A DNA stretch of 64,000 nt from Salticus scenicus (taxonomy: Eukaryota; Arthropoda; Arachnida; Araneae; Salticidae), in contig OZ005656.1 of the NCBI GenBank assembly GCA_963930645.1, positions 187,747,880 to 187,811,879 on the forward strand, in the 5' to 3' direction. Positions 34,106 to 45,540 of this stretch are shown here, piece by piece. A model generated the notes under the pieces. That model searched no databases. It was not told where the DNA came from and was given only the letters and a program-made list of their open reading frames with translations. The translations under genes were made by a program, and so were the position numbers. Positions within the stretch are counted from its first letter, which is position 1. Each line of letters begins with the position of its first letter.

Positions 34106-34676
34106 CAGTGCTGCCAGATTGGGGTTTTTGTCCCCATTTTGGGGATTTTTAAGGGACAATTTTGGAGACCTAAAGTTTGTGGGGAATTTCAAGGGGATTT
34201 TTGAAATTTTTGTGGAGAAATCTGGGGAATTTTTAAACTTTTTTTAGTCTACTTGTTAAGTTTACAGCACTATCAACTGCAAGAATTTGTCCCTGCGTGT
34301 AGGGTATTTTAAACAGTTTCCTTTAGTAGGGTTTTTGAAGGTACCCCTTCTGCCCCAGGCATCCTCATGATATCCTGAGGATGAAAGTACATCTTCCGTA
34401 CATCCTCAGCACTAAAGTACTTTACGCAGATTTAAAATTTTCCGATAACTAGTATGTATATATATCGAAGTCATTTTTGTACATGGGGATTTTTTTCAAA
34501 AATTGGGGTCAATTGGGAAAGATTTGGACTTAAATCTGTTAAATATTTAATTTTATTTTTTTAAATACTTTTTCAGTAGAAATTGATTTGGGGAATTTTT
34601 GGGGAAAAACGCCTGATTTGGGGGAAATTTGAAAGCCGGTTTGGGGAAACTGATTGTCGACCATTTAATAACACTG
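34106..34676. mobile_element. A1 hAT-type MITE, long G-rich member, degraded
   Basis: Starts CAGTGCTGCCAGATTGGGG and ends TTAATAACACTG. Flanks CTACAGGA and CTATAGGT agree at 6 of 8 positions. The interior repeats the TTGGGGA motif about 11 times on one strand, as at 23388-23831, plus a local 'catcctcatgatatcctgagg' inverted segment near 34360. Confidence 0.75.
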
Positions 34677-34684
34677 CTATAGGT

Positions 34685-35199
34685 GTTCCCCTAAAGCAAA
34701 GCATGAAATAAAAAGAAAAGCTTTAACATATTCGTATTTCATTCTTAAATATCGCCGGCATATATATATATGTCATTTATTATAGTATCTATTTCTGAGA
34801 ATAATATTTAAATGATTTAAACTCAAATACTTAAAATTCTTTTGTTAAATAAACTAAAATTTTAGATTTAAAGTAAAGCCAAAAAAAGCTTGATTTACCT
34901 GTTCAAAATAGCCCCCGATTGCCGTTCTCAAAGGGCTAATATTATTCTATAGATTTCGAGAAGTAAAAATATGGGCAATGACTATTTTAAATAATGTCAT
35001 TAACAAATAAAACCCTCTTTTTGTAATAAAATATTTTTATAATTACAATATAATTACTTGAGATTTTTTTTTTTTTTTTTTTTTCACACTGAAAAATTGG
35101 AAAGTTGAAGTTGTTAATTTTTTAGTCAGATTCATTAAAGTCTTTTATTAAAATGTTTGGATCGTCATCAGTTTATCAGTATCGAAATAAACTGCATAG

Positions 35200-35233
<34 letters not shown>

Positions 35234-35384
35234 CGGGCGGAAAGTAATTAGTAATATATTGAAAATTAATTAACTGTAATTTTTCAAATATTATTATTAC
35301 TAATATTAATATATTAGATTTTTATTTGGTACGCAAATTTTCATAAAATCTGTATGCCCTAGGTCCGTTTGAAACAACTTCCAG
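34685..35384. other. unexplained AT-rich stretch
   Basis: T tract 35066-35084 and A tract about 35202-35232. No feature recognised. Confidence 0.35.
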
Positions 35385-35457
35385 AATCCCCACTGAGGGC
35401 AATCCCACCCAAGACTGGGACTTTTTGATTAATAAACCTATACAACCACAACCCTAA
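35385..35457 (+). mobile_element. SINE 3' tail fragment (plus)
   Basis: 'ccccactgagggcaatccca', 'tgattaataaacctatacaacc' match the tail of the intact SINE ('acggagggcattccc ... cctacaaccaacc'). Confidence 0.45.
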
Positions 35458-35487
35458 AGTCTGTATTGAAAAAAAAAAAAAAAAATG

Positions 35488-35675
35488 GGTAGAATGCCCT
35501 CCACGAGGGTCTTTCTAAGAGGTCCTAGCCCGTATTTACGCACGCTTTGGAGAAAACCACGGTAAACTCCGAATGGCTAGTTCGATGAACGCGACGCGAC
35601 GTGAGATCGAACCTAATATACCAGCTCATCTGCCAGCTTTGGGCGCAGAGACGCTCGGCCACCCTATTTCCGGAA
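35488..35675 (-). mobile_element. tRNA-derived SINE (minus)
   Basis: In reverse: 'ggccgagcgtctctgcgccc', B-box-like GTTCGATCTC, 'ccggagtttaccgtggttttct', 'gtaaatacgggctaggacc', 'agaaagaccctcgtgg'. Covers head and body; the tail is missing where it meets the plus-strand tail fragment at 35385. Confidence 0.7.
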
Positions 35676-37245
35676 GATCACCTTTAAATTAATTCACGAA
35701 TGGTTCATTAATTAATTTTAAATTTAAAATTACGAAAAAAAAAAAAAAAAGCTTGGACGAACGACTTTTTTTAAGAACATTCGTTGAAATAAAACTGATT
35801 TGCATGATGAATAGGCAAATTACTGAATGTTGCTTGCTTTTGAAACTGAAAAATATCACAAAAGAAAGAACGAAGAAGAAAAAATAGTATTGCCTTTAGA
35901 ACTCCGTGGTGAGAACAATCATATCAGCAGGGATCTATAAGCAAAAAGCATTGTATGCTAGACAGCGCCATCTAGCTTGGAATTATCCAACTAAAACAGT
36001 CACTATAGTACTGCTGCCATCTATGTAGTAAACTTCTAACTAACTTCTGATTATTGTAAAACGTGAAGTAACTCCATAGACATCAGCAGGAGAATGCCAT
36101 AAAGAGTATTCTTGTCGAATTTTTATGTATATATAGTTTTCTTTAAAATTATCAAAGATTATTTTTGTGGACTGCTAAAATAATTAAATTTTAAGAAACA
36201 AAAGTAGAAATTAATAGAATAGGATAAGATTTTCTTTCTTTCTTAGCTTCAGCTTTCATTAGTCATAAAACCTTTACTAAAATTGCAATCATTTGAAAAT
36301 ATGCACGTTATTATTCATGGATTTACAAAAAATATTTAACCATACATTATGCATATTTAGAATTATTTTTCCAATACTTGAATGAATATTTTGCATACGA
36401 ACGAAAGACTTTTTGAGTCTAGAGGAGTATAGATGCAGTAAATAGTGCTGCCATCTGGAAACTTCTAAAAGAACTAAACACATTCGAGCTATTTATTTTT
36501 TGAAAATGATGGAGGAAAACGTCCATTGAATTTCAGCATTGAAAGGTACATTTTTAAAAAATAATAACCTATCAATTAATCCGCAAAGTAATATAGAAAT
36601 AAAAACATTGTTAAATTAAAATAATGTAAAATCAAGAATAGAGAAAAAAAAAGTTTATAGGCTGCATTTAATAACATTCGTTTTCAATTAAATTTTTGAA
36701 CTTTAGTTATTTAATTTAATTTATTTTCGAGAAATTTTAATAGAAATTATAGTATATACAAATTTTTATAACCTTTACACAGTAATTTAATAGCCTAAAA
36801 CATGAACTGTCTCTTTAATAAAAACTTAAATAAATATTACATCCAATGAAACAACATGAAATAAATAAATAAATAAAATAAGATAAAATAAAACAAAATA
36901 AAACATAATAAAATAAAACAAATTAAAATAAATTAAAAATTTATTTTCATACTAGATAAAAAGAAAAAAAAAATTAAAGCCTATTTCATCTATAAAACAG
37001 AATTTAATTTTGAACGACAGACTTTTTTCATTTAATTTACTCTTTTATATAAAGAACTATATTAAGTTCTTTCCTTATCAACGGTTACAACATTCATTTT
37101 TTAAAATTTCTTTCGCAGCTTTTCTCTCAGTTTTATTTTTAATACTCATTATATATATATTTAACAAGATTCGATGAAAGTCTATTCCTTAGAGTGGTTT
37201 TCTCAAAAACTTGAATAAATACAAATTAGGACTCTTAGAAACACC
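35676..37245. other. unexplained AT-rich stretch with CCATCT motifs
   Basis: 'gcgccatctagc' at 35965-35976 and 'gctgccatct' at about 36015 and 36447. Low-complexity AAAT/AAAAC block 36850-36950. No gene. Confidence 0.4.
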
Positions 37246-37249
37246 CCCT

Positions 37250-37470
37250 CGGTGATGTGAGGATTAAGGCCGATAAACGGTACTAGGGTCCTAGGTCTGA
37301 GGAGTAGCGCGGGCTTTTTAAGGTGTCCTAGGCTGTATTTACACAAGATTCGGAGAAAACCACGAAAAACTCCTAACGATTTTGTCACCGAGCGTATCTG
37401 GGATCGAACCCTGCACCTCATGTCTACGAGTTTAGAGGAGAGAATCTCTTGGCTGCTGGGGGACCAGCCC
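37250..37470 (-). mobile_element. tRNA-derived SINE (minus)
   Basis: Reverse-strand head with B-box GGTTCGATCCC, body 'gagtttttcgtggttttctccg', 'gtaaatacagcctaggac' and tail 'atcggccttaatcc'. The 90-codon frame here is the SINE itself. Confidence 0.7.
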
Positions 37471-37525
37471 CCCACCTACAGGCCTAGGACCCTAAAAAAG
37501 TCAATCAGCCACACAACCACAGTCA
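37471..37525 (+). mobile_element. SINE 3' tail fragment (plus)
   Basis: 'ggcctaggaccc', 'agtcaatcagcc' and 'acaaccacag' match the SINE tail. It abuts the head of the minus copy. Confidence 0.5.
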
Positions 37526-37583
37526 CAACAATCCCTTAGCAACAATTAACCTGTTCTTCTTCTTTTTTTTTTTTTCTTTCTTT

Positions 37584-37616
<33 letters not shown>

Positions 37617-38032
37617 AGATTTCCTCTTAAATTTATTTAGAGTATACTTCATAAATTCCATTTTTTGTATTTTTTCCCCCCTTAACTTATTACCAAAAGA
37701 GAAAAAAAGAAAGAAATACATATTAGGATGTCTCTTAAATGAGTGGGAAATTTTATTTTTCTATTTTTGTTTTTGTATTTTTTGAATTTCGATGCGCATA
37801 CCCCTAATTTTTGCTTTCATTACCCGACTACCATAGGTAATGGAAGTATTGTATTCAATACTGGACCAAAAATTCGATATCGAGTTTTCAACTGACTTAC
37901 ATGTTTTAAGGTGTCTTGAGTCCAAAAAAAAAAAAAAAAACTTTTTCCTTTTTGATTAATTTGTCGAATTTTCTGTGATATACTACTTATTAAAAAAAAT
38001 AATAATAATAATGAATTTACTACAATTTCTAA

Positions 38033-38063
<31 letters not shown>

Positions 38064-38570
38064 GCTCAGAATATGTTGTTTTAAGCTTTCCTAAAAGTTA
38101 CATTCTGTCTGTTTTAACTCTATAGATAATAATTTAATTAAAATTTCTAAGACATTTTGTAAACATAATATTGTTTTTATTTTAAAAATTTACGTTTATA
38201 TTTAAATTTTACATCTTACTTTTTTGCGTTAGTTTATTATCTTTAAACACTTAACTGGACTAGCATTAACGTTGAAAAAAAAAAAAAAAAAAAAAAAAAG
38301 AACCTTAAATATAACATAGTTTTATTTTCATTTTACACTTAACTAAAAGTTAAAATCATTTTAAAAAATATTTTCCTTATTCATTTATATACCTTATAAT
38401 CTGTCATTTGTCTCTTTTAATTATCACACAATTCGAAAAGTCTCAAATTAATTAAAATTCTAAAAATTATTATTTTCATTTATTGAGAAATTATTATTTT
38501 TTATTATTATCGTGCTTAATTATTACTTTTCTTTTCGTGCTGCTTTCCGAAAGAACTTTGCTCAACCCAA
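37526..38570. other. AT-rich stretch with long homopolymers
   Basis: T tracts 37563-37614, A tracts 37924-37940, 38032-38063 and 38275-38299. Contains the H-type head fragment listed separately. Confidence 0.4.
37818..37935 (+). repeat. H-type 5' head, variant family
   Basis: 'ctttcattacccgactacca' then GGTAATGGAAGTATTG forms the same hairpin layout as the H1-H3 heads, followed by 'accaaaaattcgatatcgag' and 'tgttttaaggtgtcttgagtcc', the H1/H3 post-head order. Confidence 0.45.
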
Positions 38571-38574
38571 GGTA

Positions 38575-38705
38575 ACGTTAGTCGACCTACCTGTTCTGAG
38601 TTTTCCGTGTTTCTTTCTGAAACTCTAAATATGATTCAGGACCTCTTAGACAGACGACCCCCCCCCCTCCCCCCCGGAGGGCATACTTTGTGCGGCATCC
38701 AAGAA
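38575..38705 (+). mobile_element. SINE body fragment (plus)
   Basis: 'cgacctacctgttctgagtt', 'ttccgtgtttctttctgaaac', 'ggacctcttagac', 'ccggagggcat' follow the SINE body order. Head absent. Confidence 0.55.
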
Positions 38706-39141
38706 TAATCTGTTAATATGTTGACATTCCATCGGCCTTGATACATCTTTTTCATTTATTTGAGGTCTTGAGGAAAACTTTTTCCTGGTACTTCACTTAG
38801 ATCATCTAGATTTTTCCGGGTAATAATTTAGATCGGAGTTGAGAATATGCAGTTTTAATCTTTTTTCTGTCAAAAAATACCATTTTCTGAGAAACTGCAC
38901 GTAATGCAATTTTCTATTTTCTATTTCTTTCTTTCTTTCTTTCTTTTTTTCCCGTTTTCAACCAACATCCAAAAAGACATCAGAAAAACACGTCGCCTAA
39001 AGAAAAAAATTCCATCACAGACCTGTATAATTATCGGCGTGCGTTTGCTGTAGAAGCTATTCATAACAATTTCAGTAAAGATTGTGCATCCATAAACTAA
39101 TTTAACATTGATCAATTTAGATGTATTTGAAAAACATAATT
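38706..39141. other. unexplained stretch
   Basis: A TTTC microsatellite at about 38926-38944; otherwise no recognised feature. Confidence 0.3.
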
Positions 39142-39142
39142 A

Positions 39143-39372
39143 TACTATTGAAAAAAAGGAAAAAAAAATCATGTAAGATTACGGGGAAAGCCTGGCAGCA
39201 GAGATTCCAGACAAAGCCCGTAAAAAAAAAAAAAAGTTTAGATTGTAAATTAAGTATATAATGACCTTAAATTATGTTACATGCCCGTAAAAAAACATTT
39301 TTTTTGCGGACTTTGTCTGGAATCTCTGCTGCCGAACTTTCCTCGTAATCTTACGGATTTTTTTAAACAGTG
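39143..39372. mobile_element. TA-flanked palindromic MITE
   Basis: Arms 'gtaagattacggggaaag' / 'cagcagagattccagacaaag' (39174-39225) recur inverted at 39305-39353. Outer ends resemble CACTGTTTAAAAAAA. TA at 39141-39142 and 39373-39374. 230 bp; the end sequence is similar to the MITE at 7852. Confidence 0.75.
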
Positions 39373-39588
39373 TACTACTTATAATCGATAATATGATATG
39401 CATTTTTAAAATTTCTTATAATTTTTAATTTTCTGTTTAAAGTGGTTTGACTTGTGACAGACCATTTTAAATAGAAAATTTTCGATAATGACTCTTAATA
39501 AATAAATAAATGAATAAACAAATAAATTCTGCGAATGAAAATATATATGTCTTTGTTATATATACTTCATAGAAATCTGGCCCAGTGG

Positions 39589-39760
39589 CAGTGTTGCTAG
39601 ATTGGAGACCTTTTTCATTCAATATCCACTACTAAATTTCAATTGTAACGATTTCCTAATAACTTTGAAGGTTAATCTTCTATTTTCTCTATCAAATATC
39701 GTTTCTCAAAATTATTGGTTCTAGTTGAATAAAAAAAAAGTCCCCAATCTGGTAACACTG
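39589..39760. mobile_element. A1 hAT-type MITE, short member
   Basis: Starts CAGTGTTGCTAGATTGG and ends CCAATCTGGTAACACTG. Interior similar to 24024-24203 ('cattcaatatccac', 'tcaaaattatt'). Flanks agree at only 5 of 8 bases, so the duplication has decayed. Confidence 0.8.
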
Positions 39761-39930
39761 TCTAGTGCGGCAGAATTTAGGGAATTTTTTATTCAATATC
39801 TACCCCTAAATTTTATCTGTTGCCTAATTACTTCGAAGACTTATCATTTATTATGCATATCCAATACCACTCCTCAAAATTATTCGTGATTATTGTATAA
39901 AAAGTCCCTAAATTTAGCAACATTTTCTGT
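39761..39930. mobile_element. A1 hAT-type MITE, adjoining degraded copy
   Basis: Begins within a base or two of the previous copy: 'tagtgcggcagaatttaggg', 'attcaatatctacccctaaa', ending 'aatttagcaacatttt'. A back-to-back second copy in the same orientation. Confidence 0.65.
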
Positions 39931-40725
39931 GCCTATAAAACTATGAAGACTAAGATTTATATTAGTCGATTCCCCCTAGATGGCGCCACTACAAAAATAA
40001 GTTTTGAAAATTTCTCTGAAATAGATATAGAAGGCACCAAAGAAGATTCAAGCGGAAAAAGAAGAAGAAAAAAGTTTAATTAATTAATTAAATTAAATCT
40101 AACAAATGAAGGCCTTCAATAGTAAGAATAATTTCTCTTTCACCTATACTTATTTAAAATAATAACAATGCTATCCAGTATCCATATTTATCTCTTAACG
40201 TCTTTCTTCATTTTTTTATTTATTCAGTGATATACCACCAACCCCACAATAATTAATATATATACATATATATATATATATATATTTCACAATAAATTTT
40301 ATGAAACAGTTGACCGAATTTGACAATTAAAAAAGAAAAAAAAAAAAATCGTAGGGCATAAATATGAAAAAGCAATAAAAAAGTAAATACAGAGATACAT
40401 AAAAATTTCGTTTCTTTAGTAAGATAGAATAATTTTATTCAAAGAAAAAGAAATATGTTTTTTTAATTATATTACTCATAGAATTTTTAACACACTCTAT
40501 TGTGTTGTACTGCGTTGAATTATTTGTTGTAGTCCATTGTAAAAAGCATATAACTGGAAATGCTATTGAAATATTACACAACGATTTTTACGTTTCACTT
40601 ATCATTTAAAATAATATATAAACAATCAACTCATAATAAATCTTGTGTTGAATTCGCTCTCGATTTTAAAATTGCATTTTAATACACAGATATTAAAATA
40701 TAGGATTATTCCTTTTATGATTCAT
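39931..40725. other. unexplained AT-rich stretch
   Basis: 'ctagatggcgccact' at 39976-39990; TA microsatellite about 40258-40286. No gene. Confidence 0.35.
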
Positions 40726-40729
40726 ATAC

Positions 40730-40862
40730 AAGATGTTGGTGCTTTGGTGTTAAGGTTACGGCTAATTGATAGCACTTGGGTTTTGGGCCTAGGAGGAGTG
40801 CCCTCCGAGGAGGGAGGGGGTCTTTCTAAGGGATCCTAGCCCGTAATTTACAAGGAAGTTAA
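40730..40862 (-). mobile_element. SINE 3' half (minus)
   Basis: In reverse: 'ttgtaaattacgggctaggat', 'cccttagaaagaccccctcc', 'ggagggcactcctcctaggc', 'taattagccgtaaccttaac'. Matches SINE body and tail. The 64-codon frame here is repeat. Confidence 0.65.
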
Positions 40863-41346
40863 AATCAAACTTTTGCTATGAACAAGATTTTGCATCTAAA
40901 ATGACAAGTGGATTCTCATAAAATTTTGCACATCGGCGATTCAAGAAAAGTGGTCAAGGAGCTAAAAAAAAGCAAAAAATGTCCACTAGGTGGTGCTCTG
41001 TATGGAAATATAGAAAATATATCAAAGGAAAAGACTTAAAAGGAATTTATAAACAGTTTGAGAATTTGTTAAGTAATATTTGATCTTGTATTAATTATTC
41101 CTTTAATTAAATTTGGAATTTGTTTATGATGAGCGCCACCTAGTCAGCATTTTTTAAACTTACTATTATTATTAAATGATCACTCGCATGCCGAATTCGG
41201 AGACAATACTTTCACCCGTTTTAGATGAAGGATGCAATTTATAATGAAACTACCTTTTTGAAACGTTTAGTTAAAATTTGAGAAGATAATTTTTAAAAAA
41301 TCAGCTTTCAAAAATCAATTCTTTATTAGTGGAGATGGATTGATAA
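40863..41346. other. unexplained stretch with two GGTGGNGCT-type sites
   Basis: 'actaggtggtgctc' at 40985-40998 and its reverse 'gagcgccacctagt' at 41131-41144, about 145 bp apart in opposite orientation. They may be the ends of a small inverted unit. No gene. Confidence 0.4.
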
Positions 41347-41354
41347 TTCATATT

Positions 41355-41526
41355 CAGGGGCGAGGTGCGGTTCAGAAAACTATGGAAGCGCCGAAGCGAA
41401 GCGCTTCCAAAAGCTGAGGAAGAATCAATTCAGTTTTTCGACGAGGCGACGTTACTTGATTACTTTTTTAAAATCTTAAATAGGGGAAGCGCTGCTTCCA
41501 TCGCGTCCATGGATGCTTCGCCACTG
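41355..41526. mobile_element. hAT-type MITE with exact 8-bp duplication
   Basis: Starts CAGGGGCGAGG and ends CTTCGCCACTG. TTCATATT at 41347-41354 and 41527-41534. Internal GAAGCGC/GCGCTTCC palindromes near 41385-41410 and 41487-41500 give strong secondary structure. 172 bp. The 77-codon frame across it (41365-41598) runs out into the flank and is spurious. Different TIR from family A1. Confidence 0.9.
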
Positions 41527-41534
41527 TTCATATT

Positions 41535-41703
41535 ATTTATAAACGTAATAAAGAGATTTTGTCATGCAGAGAAACAAAAATTTATTACACTAGAATAGAA
41601 AGCTTGAAAAATTTTTGTGTCAAATTAAGTACATTCTTAATTAATTGAATAAATTATCATTTTAAAAGTAAAATCTGTGAAAAAATGAATTAAATTAAAT
41701 TAA

Positions 41704-41734
<31 letters not shown>

Positions 41735-42070
41735 TAAACAATAATTTAAAAACGTAGGTTATAAGTTATTTTTAATTAATATATACGAATTTCTTAAATA
41801 CGTGAGTAAATATTCATAAAATGGGATATTTGTGTCATGAGATTTAAAAATAATACATATTAGAAATATACAAATAAATATTTAAAGACATCGAAAAAAC
41901 GTTTTAAAAGAGTAAAATAGAATATAGTAAAATTTTATAGATATTTAATGCTAGTTGTTTAGTGCTGCCATCTACAGCATGACAGAAGAAATAGTAATTG
42001 AAAATAAATGGAATTTAGAAAAAGGAGTTCAAACCATCGAGCAGAGTTCAAACAGATTGACTGCACGTAC
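41535..42070. other. unexplained AT-rich stretch
   Basis: TAA microsatellite 41707-41733 and 'gctgccatctac' near 41963. No gene. Confidence 0.35.
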
Positions 42071-42074
42071 ACCC

Positions 42075-42200
42075 TAGGGAAGAATCGGAATGTTCTCCAT
42101 GGGGAGGATGGGGGGTCCTTTTTAAGTGGTCTTAGCCTGTTTTTATGCACGTTCCTGAGAAAACTAAGGAAAACTCCAAAAACAGCTAGGTAGACGAGAG
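42075..42200 (-). mobile_element. SINE body fragment (minus)
   Basis: In reverse: 'acctagctgtttttggagtt', 'ttccttagttttctcagga', 'gtgcataaaaacaggctaag', 'aaaaaggacccccc'. Head and tail missing. Confidence 0.6.
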
Positions 42201-42588
42201 ATTTAAAAAACGAGAAAAAATTAAAAAATAAAATAAAATACGTTAAATGTTTATTCTTGATTAAAGAAACTAATATATAGAAGAAGGAGGTTTAAAAAAA
42301 TATGGAACAGAAATTCTACTTTTGTCATAAATGACAGAGAATCATAGCATAGTGAAATAATAGCAGATAAAAGAGTTAAAACTTTTTTTTTTTTTTAAGG
42401 GAATATATATATATATATATAATTTTTATTTCCTTTTACTTTATTTATTTATATATTCAAGTTTAAGTTATTATAATAAACTTACTGAAATTTGAAATTA
42501 CAGTAAGCAGACGGTTGTTGTAATATGTGTAAAGTTAACAAATGAAATGAATAATTAAATACATAAATAATAATAATAATAAACTAGC
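42201..42588. other. unexplained AT-rich stretch
   Basis: TA microsatellite 42403-42421 and TAA runs near 42567-42582. Nothing else. Confidence 0.35.
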
Positions 42589-43195
42589 ATCATGTGACAA
42601 AACTTTCTTATACCTCATTCTTTATAACACTGCCATTCACTTGTTAACGTCCACAAATCTTTAATCATAGCTTGCCACAATAAATAATTTACACATGAAA
42701 ACTTTTGCATTTTAATCATGAAGGCTGAGACGTGCAGTATTTCTTATACACAATAGCAGAAAACGAGTAAAGGCAGCTCCTGTCAGTCGATATGCATCAG
42801 ATTGCACCAGCAGATATTTTAAGAATGACCAGCTCACATACTAAATTTTGTGCAATTCTATACAATGGAAGCTGATGTGCCTTTCCAGAAATGGAGGAAA
42901 TCGCAGCATATCAGTACTATAAAATTTGTTGGGCGATTTGCACAAAATTTGATAGACACTAATTTATGTCACTATGCAACTAAATATAATAATTTATGAA
43001 ATTCTGTACGTTAGTTCTTGAGCTAGAGTTGGTGCAAAATTTTTGTCATATACACACATGCAGACAGGCACACATTTTCTAAAAATGATCATCGAGCGGA
43101 GGACATCTTATGACTTGTAAATCCGTTGAAGACAAGAAGTCGACAATTTTCATGCATTCAATATCTTCGTTTTTTGAATAAATATAGAACAAAGT
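42589..43195 (-). mobile_element. H2 element (minus), near complete
   Basis: Reversed tail 'catgtgacaaaactttctta' at the left; satellite-type units ('cagctcctgtcagtcgatatgcat', 'gaccagctcacatactaaat'); 'gttcttgagctagagttgg'; the 'acacatgcagacaggcacacatttt' module; and reversed head 'aatatagaacaaagtttt' at about 43182-43197. About 605 bp. Confidence 0.65.
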
Positions 43196-44904
43196 TTTGT
43201 ATTTATATGCTTTCATATTATTATTACTTTTTTCCATATACAGAAGAAATAAGAATAAAGTTATAATAATTTGAGAGCATCCATTAATGGATGTAATTAG
43301 ATTTAAGTTTTTAACTAAAATTTAAGCTAGATTCAAGTTTTTATGTAAAAAGATTTTGTTTTTAAGTAAAGGTTTTAAGTTTTACTTACACATATACGTG
43401 TAAATAAGTTAAATCAAGGATACAAAGAGGTAGCACCAGTACCGCAATTAGAAAAGTAAGTAGTATAATACGGCCTATTTTGATTGAAAAAAAAAAGTAT
43501 AATCTCGTGATTTATTTATTCACAGATTTAAACTCAAGTAATCCCTTTTAATAAAAGAGTTTTCCAATTGCAAAAAGTTTCTGCACCTTTATGCATTAAT
43601 ATTTTAATTTTAATATACTTTTTTAATGCTATTATTATTATTACTTTACATATAAAGTACTGAATAACAATAATTGCTTTTTTTTTTTTTTTTTCAAGGA
43701 AAGTTATTATGTAAATATATTGTTAAACCTTATTGTTATTAATAAGATGAGATATACGTAAATTAGAAATTATGATGGCATTGTTTAATTTTAAAATAAT
43801 TATTAATGAGATGAGTTATACGTAAATCATAGACAGTACCCGCCGCTTATTAAAATAACACTCGTTCTGAGTCAATGTGATTTTATTAAGCGACTAATTT
43901 TTATATGCGGCGATCGTTCCTGCACTCAAGGGAAAGCCACTATATCCCTGAATTTGGAAAGAAATCTCCTAATGTAACGAACAATGGAATTAATAAAGAA
44001 TAGTTATTGATTTTTGATTGATAACTAATTAATTATTCCTTCACAATAAGTAATTAAACAAATCCCGAGTTCTGATGCTCTTTCTTTTCAGGAAGATCCG
44101 AATTACTTAGCCCTCACGCTTTTCTTTTAAATTTAAAATATTTTCATTTAAACATCATGCTTGTTAATTATTTCAAAATTAAAACTTAAAAGTCTCTTTT
44201 AATAATAATAATAAATATATATATATATATATATATATCACGCTGCAAATAAAAGGGTCTTAAAGTAAGACATAAAAACAACTGAAACGGCATTTAAGAC
44301 ACGTAAATGTCTTAAAACATAGCTTAGACGTTATAGATAGGAGGCATGTACTTCATAAAGCTGTGAAAGCTGCATCGATTTCATAAAAAAATATAGTCAA
44401 TCATAGCAATTTATATTGTTTCAGCCCCGATCGAGGCAGCAAAACCATTTTGAATGATTTATTAAATCAAATCATCAAGGAATTCAGAGAGAAAACTAGA
44501 AAAAGCAGAGTAGCCACATGTAAAACTTTTACTCAAACTGGAGAATAGGAAGATGCCAACAAATTAATGAAATTAAAAGTAAAAGCATTGCAAACAACGA
44601 TTAATCGATAAAGAGTTAACGTCTGAGCATTTTCATTAACGATAAAATCCATTGAGTAATTATTTATTGAGTAAGTTAAATTATAATTTTAAGTTAGTTA
44701 AATTATAACTTAAATTGTACGTAAATCAGTGAACATTAAAACTTTCATAGAAAAGAAATAATGATAGAAAAACTTTATGACAGCAGTGAGCAAGCGCCAT
44801 CTAGCGTTTAGCTAGATAAACAATAAGTCAATTAAATTATTGCAGGACAAACAAACCATTGCTTTAAGGTGTTTATTTAAGAAGTATATATATATATATA
44901 TATA
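43196..44904. other. unexplained AT-rich stretch
   Basis: A possible small inverted unit at about 43851-43915 ('ccgccgcttattaaaat' / 'attttattaagcgac'), TA microsatellites at 44215-44238 and 44884-44903, and 'agcgccatctagcg' at 44793-44806. No gene recognised. Confidence 0.35.
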
Positions 44905-44910
44905 AATACA

Positions 44911-45540
44911 GTTAAACCATTCAAAATTGGTACACATAAGTTTTAGAGGCCTGCAAGACGAATGAGGATATTTTCGAAAGTGTAAAGTAAGAGAGGCGGA
45001 AAGGGGGAGGGGGGGGGCAGGGGAAAAAATAAAAGCAGAGTTAGATTGTTCAAAATTGGTACACAGTGGTTTTTGATACCTACAAATCGATAGTGGATAT
45101 TTTCGACTTTGTAAAATTTTTAGAAGAGCCGGGAAGGAGGTGGACGAAAGGGCAAAATTATAGAAATAGAGTTAGACCGTTCAAAATTGGCACGTATAAG
45201 TTTTTGGGACCTACAAATCGAATGCAGATATTTTCAAAAGGGAAAAATTATTAGGATAGACGGAAAGAGGGGGGGGGATATAGAAAGAGCGTTGAAAGAG
45301 TATAGAGTTATAGAGTTAGAGCGTTGAAAATTAGTATTATCAGGTTTTAAGGGCCGATAAGTCGATTGCGGGTATTTTCGAAAGTGTAGAATTATTTCGA
45401 GGGGCGGGTGCAGGGGCAAAAATAAAGAAATTTAGATAGAACGTTGGAAATTAGTATTTTTAGGTTTAAAAAGAAAACGATTGCGGATATTTTTGAAAGT
45501 GTAAAATAATTAGGAGAGGCGGAAATGGTGGACGAAGGAA
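44911..45540 (+). repeat. minisatellite, five units of about 116-144 bp
   Basis: Units start near 44911, 45040, 45171, 45315 and 45434. Shared landmarks: 'gttagaccgttcaaaattgg', 'ggatattttcgaaagtgtaaa' and a purine/G-rich block. The last two units have diverged most ('gttgaaaattagtatt'). Confidence 0.85.

Noticed and set aside
37203..37475. 90-codon minus frame
   Set aside because: It coincides with a minus-strand SINE.
41365..41598. 77-codon frame near 41.4 kb
   Set aside because: It spans a 172-bp hAT MITE and its flank across the exact target duplication, so it cannot be a conserved gene.
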